Made by a program: the position numbers and the translations under genes. A stretch of 64,000 nucleotides of DNA, from positions 868,001-932,000 of the forward strand of contig OZ237748.1 of the NCBI GenBank assembly GCA_965178125.1. The letters are read 5' to 3'. The notes below the pieces were generated by a model. It did no database searches and had not been told where the DNA came from. It worked only from the letters and a program-made list of their open reading frames with translations. Origin of the DNA: Bilabrum cf. latius. Its lineage: Eukaryota; Bigyra: Bicosoecida; Bigyra; Bicosoecida. This document shows, piece after piece, positions 57,138 to 64,000 of the stretch (positions within the stretch are counted from its first letter, which is position 1; every line of letters begins with the position of its first letter).

Positions 57138-59014
57138 TCTGGCTGCCTCAGCTTGAACATGGCAGGCAGCTTCTCAAGTCCCAGCATCACCAGCCAGCGG
57201 TGCATCTCTCCCTCAAGCCCAAGGATAGACACGTAAGACCGGGTGATGTCGTAGTCTGAACCGTATCTAGAGACGTCAGCTGTGTCGATCGGGCTGGAGG
57301 TCTCACACGATTGGAACTAGGTTATCGATGCAGCTGGATTTGTTTGTTCCATCCTCGGCCGCTAAGACTGGCGTTCTAACGATGGAGACGAGCTCACATC
57401 CTGCTCTCTACCGCGCTTGCCTCCTGCACGAGCACCTGCGCTTGATCCATGCACCGAGCGTTTTGTTCGCCCTCGGCCTCGCATAGAGGCGCCCCGAGTG
57501 GATGCATGTGATTCAATACCCTTCGCTCTCGGCCGCTTAGTTCCCTTCGACTTGGATCTGCTGCCATAATCTTCTGTCCCGCCATTGACCTCAACCATCT
57601 TGTACATGCCGATGTCCTCGCATGAGTCCTAGGCATGTTTGATCTCAGGACGACGATCGAGACTCGAGCACCGCTGGCTTGGCGGCTTCGCAACTCCTTC
57701 TGATCGCCGGGCTGCCTTCCACCGGGACTTCTCGTGTCCTGTGCATTTTGGCACAAGCGATACTCTCGTCATGATCTGCACGTTGGAAGGGTCGTGGTGG
57801 CTGGCGTACTGCATCAGGAGTTCTGTCCAGTTCGGGGGCGGGCCTTCTAATGACTTATCGTGAGCGGATAGTAGCCCCGCAGGCCCTTCTATAGCTTTCC
57901 CGGCCTCAGGCGCCCCTCCGCTAGTCTTGTGAGTTTGAGAGCCACGGTGAGATGCGATCCCCCCTACTTCTGTAACTGCACCAACCTCCTTCCCTGTGTT
58001 TTCATCCTCTTCTTCCAACTCGCCATCCTCTCCCTCCTCCTTGTCAATGTGCCCAGCCTATCCTTGTTCGGTCGTACTCTTTCCATGTCCCTCTTTTCCA
58101 TCTCCTCTCTGAGCTGCGTCTTGCGCCTAGAGTGCAACTCCCTGCTGACCACCCTCATGCTCGTCAACGAGGGTAGCGTGCTGCTTTATGCTTAGCTTCA
58201 CCATGGTGCAGATCTCGTTCTATCTGCGAAGGAATCCAGTGTACAACATGTCCTCCAGCAGGTCGATCTACAAAGTCTGAGGAAGCGAGACGTCTTGCTC
58301 CGGTGCTGCTGCGTCAGCTGCAACAGCAGCAGCACTCGACGAAGACGACGAAGAAGCTGAGGATGGTGTCTTCGTAAATGGAGTAAGTGGAGGCTAGCTG
58401 GTCGATTCCATGGCAGGTTGAAACATCGACCCCGCTTGATGCGCACGTTGTAGCGGGGACATGCCCCTAGCGCCGCCATCTCGTTTGGCTTGATCCGGAT
58501 GCAAGGAGAGACCCGACAGAGAGCCCCCCTCTTGGGCTGGAGGCTGGAAAGGGGTGATTCCACCGGAGACTGAGCTCCCCGGTGCTCCTTTGATTTGAGG
58601 CGGCAATGATTCCACGAGTAGGCCGCCTTGTCCCGCCCCTGCCCCACTCGTTGCCCCCCACCCGAACAAGATCCGCTTGTCCCGCCCCTGCCCCACTCGC
58701 TGCCCCCCACCCGAACAAGATCCGCTTGCAGCAATTGGTGCGCGCAGCGACATGAATTGGACTCGAGGATGCGGGATTACACCCGGTTGCTGTACTGCAC
58801 GATTTGCCCCTGCAGCTGTTGCTGTTGCTGGATCGACATCACGTGCTTCAGATGTACGTTTCTCATGATCGATAGAATCGCTATCGCTGTCATGCATGTC
58901 TTCTTCGCCAGCACGCTCCTCTTCACCACCCCAATCTCGACCAACGACGCCTCCTGCGGATGAGGAAGGGTTCATATGTAGGGTTACGTAATGATTGTCA
59001 AATACATCGCCCAT
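57092..59014 (-). CDS. 640-residue low-complexity nuclear-type protein; nine in-frame UAG
   Basis: One frame from ATG 59014 (MGDVFDNHYVTLHMNPSSSA) to TGA 57092. TAG codons occur at 58394, 58268, 58220, 58127, 58058, 57629, 57362, 57317 and 57116 (lower coordinate of each); all are in frame and no TAA or TGA is. N-terminal acidic and Ser-rich part, Gly/Gln-rich repeats (SGGGQRVGQGRDK twice), poly-Ser, a helical segment (IDLLEDMLYTGFLRR-UAG-NEICTMVKLSIKQH), Glu-rich part, NWTELLMQYASHH, a basic patch (KSKGTKRPRAKG; RGRGRTKRS) and a C-terminal segment LGLEGEMHRWLVMLGLEKL that could be a small helical domain. UAG contexts are strongly Gln-like (VAL-UAG-AQDAAQ; TTEQG-UAG-AGH). Function unknown; probably nuclear. 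Confidence 0.75.
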
Positions 59015-59135
59015 TCAACAATGATATAAGCGATACTTCACGCGCGCCGCGCTGGCATGAAGCCCGCTAGGGCAGACAAGGACAAGGCTCTATTAGATCT
59101 GATCAATCCGTGAAAACACAACATTTCTCAATAAT

Positions 59136-59756
59136 TCACTTGTACTTGTACAACAAATTTAGCTCACTTGTTTGTAATTGCATGTTACCCCACGAGAATC
59201 CGCGAAGCTCGTCCGGAACGTCGCACAAAAACTTGCGATTGTCGTCGCGCAACTCTCCGCGAAACGCGAATGATTGCACAAAGTATCCATCCTTCAGGAA
59301 AAACTCACCTCCAATGTCAACGATGTAGGTATACAGTCCCTCAAATCGCATCGAGTACAGATACCCTCGGCCGACTGCCTGGTCGGCTGGGCGCAGCAGA
59401 CCGGGACAGTTTTGCCTCATAGAAGGGACCGTAATCGACGTTTGAACCAAGCTTGAGACGCTTGCATTTGAAAAATGTGGAGTACGATATTCGGTGTTCG
59501 GCCCACTTGCAGCTGTATTGTCATGAATACGGACCCTCCGGTGGATGCGGCGAATGTTTGCATCAGTTGTATCTTTCTCGCTCAAAGCAGACATGTGACC
59601 AGTAAACGCCATACGAACTGCGAATGATTTGCTTACTATTATGGCTAAAACAAGTGTCATGAGCCCGCACTTGTTGTAGAGCTCCATAATTTCCGCCAGA
59701 ACAGTTCTGACAGCACGCGGTCCCTGCCCCGTATCTGCACCCGCACCCGAAGCCAT
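59136..59756 (-). CDS. small single-pass membrane protein, 206 residues, unknown family
   Basis: ATG 59756 (MASGAGADTGQGPR) to TGA 59136. One hydrophobic segment near residues 30-50 (CGLMTLVLAIIVSKSFAV) predicts a type II or tail-out membrane protein with a soluble C-terminal domain (YLYSMRFEGLYTYIVDIGGE; FFLKDGYFVQSFAF). No TAG in frame. An alternative non-ATG upstream extension exists. No family recognised. Transcribed in the same direction as its neighbours, about 120 bp from the start of the 57-59 kb gene. Confidence 0.6.
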   Translation of the reverse strand: MASGAGADTGQGPRAVRTVLAEIMELYNKCGLMTLVLAIIVSKSFAVRMAFTGHMSALSEKDTTDANIRRIHRRVRIHDNTAASGPNTEYRTPHFSNASVSSLVQTSITVPSMRQNCPGLLRPADQAVGRGYLYSMRFEGLYTYIVDIGGEFFLKDGYFVQSFAFRGELRDDNRKFLCDVPDELRGFSWGNMQLQTSELNLLYKYK

Positions 59757-60298
59757 GAGACCACAACAAAAAGAATTCAAGACGATCTGTCAGTCCTGAG
59801 CTCTTCCACCCCGAATGGAGGCGATTGACTGGAGAAATGCCAACCTCCACTCTTCGTGGCCTGCCTCTTCCGTTAATCAGATTACGATGTCTAACGCTAC
59901 AATTCCTCTTCCCACCTACGGACAAGGTGTTGCGGCGTTCTCCTTCTTCGCAGAGCCATTCTCATCGCACAGACGCTTATCATCTCATTTGACGTCAACA
60001 ACGAATCAGACTCTGTCTCCTTAATACCACCATGCAGTCGTGGTTGCGACCGCAATTGGGGCCACGTCGTAGATCAAAGTTAATGGCACCTTCTCCTAGG
60101 GTATCATGCATGGCTCATCTCTTTGACCCGACCCATGACTGGAATCGAACGCTTGAAGTCTTTGCTACGCCAGGTCAATAGAATACTATGGAAAGCTTTG
60201 AACAAGGCTCATTTCACGAAGAGAGCTCCATAATAGACAGGTGATCCGGCCTAATTCCCGGATTCAAAAACACGCTACTTGCATTACTTAATATACAC
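59757..60298. other. spacer containing a 115-bp sequence shared with 44.5 kb
   Basis: Bases 59906-60022 match 44454-44566 in inverted orientation with few differences (CCCACCTACGGACAAGGTGT at one edge). A plus-strand frame here (59881-60024, MSNATIPLPTYGQGV) ends at TAA. A segment near 60140-60160 resembles a tRNA B box on the minus strand, but no tRNA fold is evident. Confidence 0.4.
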
Positions 60299-61354
60299 TC
60301 AAGCTCTCGTGTCCCTCCCAGCCGATTCCCCTTCCCCCTGGCTTCGACCATCCCCCGCGGCCTCCCTCCCTACACCTGCAGCGCGTGCCTGCACCCTGGG
60401 TCCATAGTCCTCCTGCATGTACGCCCACACAGCCAAACCCATTGACACGATCACCACCACCGCCTGCAGCGGAAGAGATCCCACGCAGGCACCTTGCCCT
60501 GCCCCGTTCATCAGCGACACAAGGCTTGCGATCAGGTGCAGCACCACCACCGCAACCAGCCTGACCCATCCACCCGTAGCACCACCATGCGATGCAGCCA
60601 TGCCCCACACCCTCCGTGCACCGTCAAACGCCACCACCGACAGCGCCACGTGCAGCGGGAACCCAATGGCCGCCTGCCCCGCAGCCAGAGAGGACAGGGA
60701 AATCTCGTCACACCCCTCTCCGTACCTGGCCTCCTGCCTCCACGACTCTCCCACCATCTTGCCGTGGGTTACAACCGCCGCCATGAGGGCGAACCCAGCG
60801 CCCGCCGCGAGCGAGGCCCCCAGGTCGTTGAGCACCATAGGGTCATCTCTCCTTAGCATCCGAAGGAGGAATGGCTCCACCCGGAGGTACAGCCAGGCGA
60901 AGGAAACGCGAGCTATCTCCACCAGGATGGTGAATAGGGGCAAGAAGAAAGCGCCTGACTATGCGAGGAAGAGGAGAATGATGAAAACAAGATGAGCGAC
61001 GTTGGGCATCAATTGACGACGGTATTGCACGATGGTGATCCAGGGTCCGGTAAAACGTGATCGATGTCCAGTGCGAATGATTTTATTCGCAGTGCTTGAT
61101 GCAACCCCTTTTGTGTTTGTGATGCGTACGAGGTGTTTGTCCCGATTCGCATCGCTCGACCATTTGCTCACGTCTTGCAGCGGTCTAGCGGCTGCCCAGA
61201 CCGTCCCAGCTAACAGTGCAGCAGCAATCCATGCAAATGCAGCTGCTGTTGCAAACAGCAACAGCAAAGCCCTTCTAGATACGTATCCAACTATAAACGT
61301 GACGGGCATTCCGTACGCCAAAAGCACTGAGCCGAAAAATGCGAGCAATGACAT
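60299..61354 (-). CDS. APH1: APH1, gamma-secretase subunit
   Basis: APH1 is the scaffold subunit of the intramembrane protease gamma-secretase, assembled with presenilin, nicastrin and PEN-2 in the ER/Golgi. Exon 1 is 61354-61172 (MSLLAFFGSVLLAYGMP, like the MTAAVFFGCAFIAFGPA start of animal APH1). The intron has a GTGAGC donor at 61171 and an ATAG acceptor. Exon 2 is 60958-60299, ending at TGA; total 280 residues against about 265 in human. Family marks: a Leu/Ala-rich first helix pair, EIARVSFAWLYLRVEPFL, a small-residue helix (LGASLAAGAGFALMAAVVTH), and the two conserved membrane histidines in LHVALSVVAFDGARR and LHLIASLVSL. About seven hydrophobic segments, as expected. The C terminus is a longer hydrophilic tail. 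No UAG in the spliced frame; the TAG at the end of the intron is the acceptor. Confidence 0.85.
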
Positions 61355-61976
61355 CGTCCAGGGATGGCACCTCAGGAAGACCGAATATCGAAATAATGCT
61401 TATGTTGATAACCGAATTTCCCTGCGCGGTTTCAACGAATTTCCGCTAAGAATAGCCAGAAGAAAGACATTGTTACAGTGCAATGAATTCGGTAAAATGT
61501 GGTTGTAGGGTGTTATTTATATCGAAACAGAAACAAGGTCAATCAGGCCGTACAAAAGTAGCTGCGGTCATTTGATTGCAGATGTCTGGGCGTAAGTTGA
61601 CCGATATGATATTCTACGGTGATTTTCGTGCTATGATAAAAGTTGTGGTGCTCTCGAATGACAGTTGCACTTGCTGATGCTAATCCACGAGTCGGAAGAT
61701 TCATGGCTGGCTGTTAATGCCGGCATTGCCTGCATTTAATGCGCACTCTGCATCATCACATAGGCTAGTGACTTGTTTGGGGCCGCTGCGAGGCTCTGAT
61801 CCGTGTCTGCCAGGTGCTGCTGTCATGTTGAAGTCTATGCGCCGAATTTGGTGTGCTTCGTCGCGGAGACGGCGCTGCAATAAGACAAACTGCAGCTACA
61901 AACACTCTAATATGTTACATATGACACGTTTACACTTCACACCGTCGGCATGTCGTATCTCTCGCGATCTTCGCAG
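61355..61976. other. divergent promoter region between APH1 and the next gene
   Basis: No gene called. Likely contains the promoter of APH1 on minus and the first exon and promoter of the plus-strand repeat protein, whose start could not be fixed. Confidence 0.45.
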
Positions 61977-64000
61977 AAGCGCCCGACGAACGCGAAGAGA
62001 TCGACGGGACAGCACCCCACTCCGATGGTACTGCAGTCGAGCAGCATGAGGAGTAGGAAGAGGGTCAATAGCAATCACCACCGGTCGGGGCAGAAGAACC
62101 CGGGGAACAAAGCAAAGCATCAGGCATCAGCAGCAGCAGTAGCACCGGCAGCCCCAGCCCCAGCCCCAGTGGCTAGACCCCCCCCCCGACGGCAGGGAGC
62201 ACCCACGCACCATTAAGCAGCAGAGGTGTAAGCAGCGCGGGTCCTACACCAGAGCAAGGTGGTGGTGGCGATGACGGCGAAGGGGAGGGGGAAGGGGATG
62301 GTGCAGCCGCAGTCGCTTCGATGGCAAAGCCAATCGGCATTGTCAGCCAGGGCACGGCACCTGAGGCAAGCGATGCATTGCATGGTGATGCCCCCGCAGT
62401 GCCGGCTCTCACGCCAGGATCTAGCAAAGGCAAAAGCAGGGGCACAATCATGGGCAAAGGCACGCCACCAGCAAAGGCACCGCCCAGCGCGCGCTCCCAG
62501 GAATCCAAGGGGTCCAAGGAATCAGCAGGATCTTCATCTTCCAAATTGGCGCTCTCCCCGGAAGCGAAGGCAAGGGAGGCACGGGCCCAGGCTGCTGCCG
62601 AACGGCTCTACGGTGCCGCCCAGACTAAGCGGCAGCAGCAGCTGGCCAGGGCCGCTGCCAGGGACCCCGCCTGCACCTTCAGCCCGAAAATCCTGGCCTC
62701 TTCGAAGAGGCTCGTGTCCAGGTCCTCGCCCGGTGTGACGAGTGGGAGTGGGGCCAACGGTGTGACGAGTGCTAGCGGGTCCTCCCCTGGGGACCGCCTG
62801 TACGAGCAAGCCAAATCCAGGAGGGCGCGCTTGGAGGCGAGGCAGGCCAGCGAGGAGGCGGCGCTCACCTTCAAGCCCAAGATCTCGGCCATGTCCCGGA
62901 GGATGGGGGAGCAGCGGAGGAGGCAATCCGGCGGTGGTGGTGGCGGTGGTGGGGGAGAGGGCAAGGAAGGAGGGGGTGGTCAAACCAGCACGGGGGACCG
63001 CCTGTTTGCCCACGCCAAGCGGTAGGAGGAGAAGAGGAAGAAGGAAGCGGAGGCGGTTGCAACCCAAGGATGCACCTTCAAACCTGAAATATCCAGAAAG
63101 GCCAGGGCGGTGGCGGCCTCGAGGGCCAAGAACCCCGACGGCAGTGTGACGAGTGCGGGGGACAGGCTGTACAAGGCGGCCAAGGCGCAGGAAGCCCGGA
63201 AGCAGAAGGCCGTCCGGGAGCAAAAGGAAGCCGAGGAACGTTCGCTGACGTTCCGGCCGCAGACCAACGCCGGAAAGCGCAGGAAGCGGCAGGCCGGGTC
63301 ACCCGATGAGTCGGAAGGCGGTGTGACGAGTGCTCCCGGGGCGGGCGGGAGCCCGTTCGACCGCCTGCACGCCAGCGCCGTGGCCAGCCAGAGGAGGAAG
63401 AGGGAGGCATTCCGGAGGAAAGAGGAGGAGGAGCAATCGGCCAGCCCCTTCAAGCCAACCATCAACGCCACGTCCCGCAGAATGGCGGCGGCGCGATCCG
63501 TTGGCGGGGGAGATGCCGGCGGGTCCAGCGGAACCGGCGCCGCGCGTCCCGCCCACGAGCGGCTCTACAGCCCCGAGACCCTGCGGCGCCGCGCAGCCCC
63601 GGAGCGGAACCAGGGCGGCCTGCTGTCGGAGCTGGAGCAGTGCACCTTTAGGCCCCAGATCGACTCGAGCTCGAGGGTCATCGCGGGGGCCTCCGAGGCC
63701 GTGGGGGGGGGCGACCTCGATGGTGTGACGAGTGCTAGGGGTAGGAGGGGGGCGGGGGGCGGTCCTGGGAGGCACGAGAGGCTGTACCAGCAGGGCCTGG
63801 CGAGCACGCTGAGGAGGAGGCAAGCGGCCTCGAATGTCGGGGGGGAGGGGGGGGAAGAGGCCATGAGGGAGTGCACCTTCCGGCCAAGGGTGACCTACAG
63901 GGGTGTGACGAGTGAGGATGGTGTGACGAGTGCCCTCAGCGCGCACGAGCGGCTGCACTACCACGCCCAGGCGCGGTCGGCCGCCAGGGATGCCCTTGAA
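61977..64000 (+). CDS. repeat protein with RLY..TFxPxI units, partial (runs off window)
   Basis: Plus-strand frame open to the window end. In-frame TAG at 62054, 62069, 62174 and 63023. The first in-frame ATG is 62321 (MAKPIGIVSQGTAPEAS), but coding-like sequence extends upstream (AVEQHEE-UAG-EEGQ-UAG-QSPP), so an upstream exon spliced near 61977 is likely. From about residue 190 after the 61977 edge there are at least seven units of the form RLY-x-A-x(15-25)-TF-x-P-x-I (GDRLYEQAKS .. LTFKPKIS; GDRLYKAAKA .. LTFRPQTN; ERLYQQGLAS .. CTFRPRVT). Units are separated by Gly/Ser linkers that carry the VTS-encoding ten-base word seven times. The motif resembles repeat proteins of protists, but I cannot name the family. 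Confidence 0.7.
62733..63931. repeat. second cluster of the word TGTGACGAGT (seven copies)
   Basis: Copies near 62733, 62759, 63146, 63322, 63725, 63904 and 63922, all in the coding orientation and all reading VTS within linkers between repeat units. Single or paired copies elsewhere lie near 2463, 13514, 14049, 14073 and 14606. Confidence 0.9.

Noticed and set aside
60118-60185. tRNA gene on the minus strand
   Set aside because: There is a B-box-like GTTCGATTCC and an A-box-like TGGCGTAGC, but they are too close together and no cloverleaf can be drawn.
60959-60961. TAG between the two APH1 segments as another sense UAG
   Set aside because: An APH1 comparison fits better with an intron from GTGAGC at 61171 to this TAG as acceptor; reading through adds about 70 residues that do not fit the family.

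Overview
This window is nuclear DNA of a eukaryotic microbe (a protist or alga). Genes have spliceosomal introns (GTGAG/GTAAG at the 5' end, CAG/TAG at the 3' end). The recognisable proteins are eukaryote-specific: an ER-type Hsp70 (BiP), a very large ubiquitin-specific protease, the gamma-secretase subunit APH1, and multi-exon ankyrin-repeat genes. I cannot name the organism.

Main result: the window reads coherently only if UAG is a sense codon. About 60 in-frame TAG codons (counted by eye) lie inside genes that are otherwise open, including BiP (one), the protease (five), a 640-residue nuclear-type protein (nine), a 505-residue protein (seven) and an LRR protein (seven). About 18 recognisable gene ends all use TGA or TAA and none uses TAG. 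Paralogue alignments (CAG or CAA opposite TAG) and Q-rich contexts favour Gln; Leu is not formally excluded. With the standard code most genes here would look like chains of short ORFs.

Layout. 0.75-3.9 kb: ankyrin-type gene with about 35 copies of a 36-nt coding repeat (-). 5.0-10.2 kb: two related charged, low-complexity proteins (-). 10.8-12.5 kb: ankyrin gene (-). 13.6-17.3 kb: divergent pair of unknown genes, the right-hand one a multi-pass membrane protein. 17.7-26.2 kb: USP-family deubiquitinase of 2839 residues (-). 27-29 kb: BiP (-). 30.2-36.1 kb: two ankyrin genes (-). 37.1-39.5 kb: LRR gene (+). 40.4-49.1 kb: tandem duplication of a unit made of a retroelement 3' end, an ankyrin gene and a small unknown gene. 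49.3-57.1 kb: segmental duplications enclosing a 128-bp satellite and a 325/333-bp satellite. 57.1-61.4 kb: unknown nuclear-type protein, small membrane protein and APH1 (all -). 62.0 kb to the end: repeat protein running off the window (+).

Two further patterns stand out. A ten-base word, ACTCGTCACA/TGTGACGAGT, occurs 36 times by eye in both orientations, mostly inside coding sequence. Six ankyrin or LRR genes share a distinctive C-terminal module, which defines a local multigene family whose typical ankyrin repeat is encoded by a single 99-nt phase-0 exon. The BiP, USP and APH1 genes suggest a normal ER, ubiquitin and membrane-proteolysis repertoire; the ankyrin/LRR family and the satellites are the accessory, fast-evolving part.
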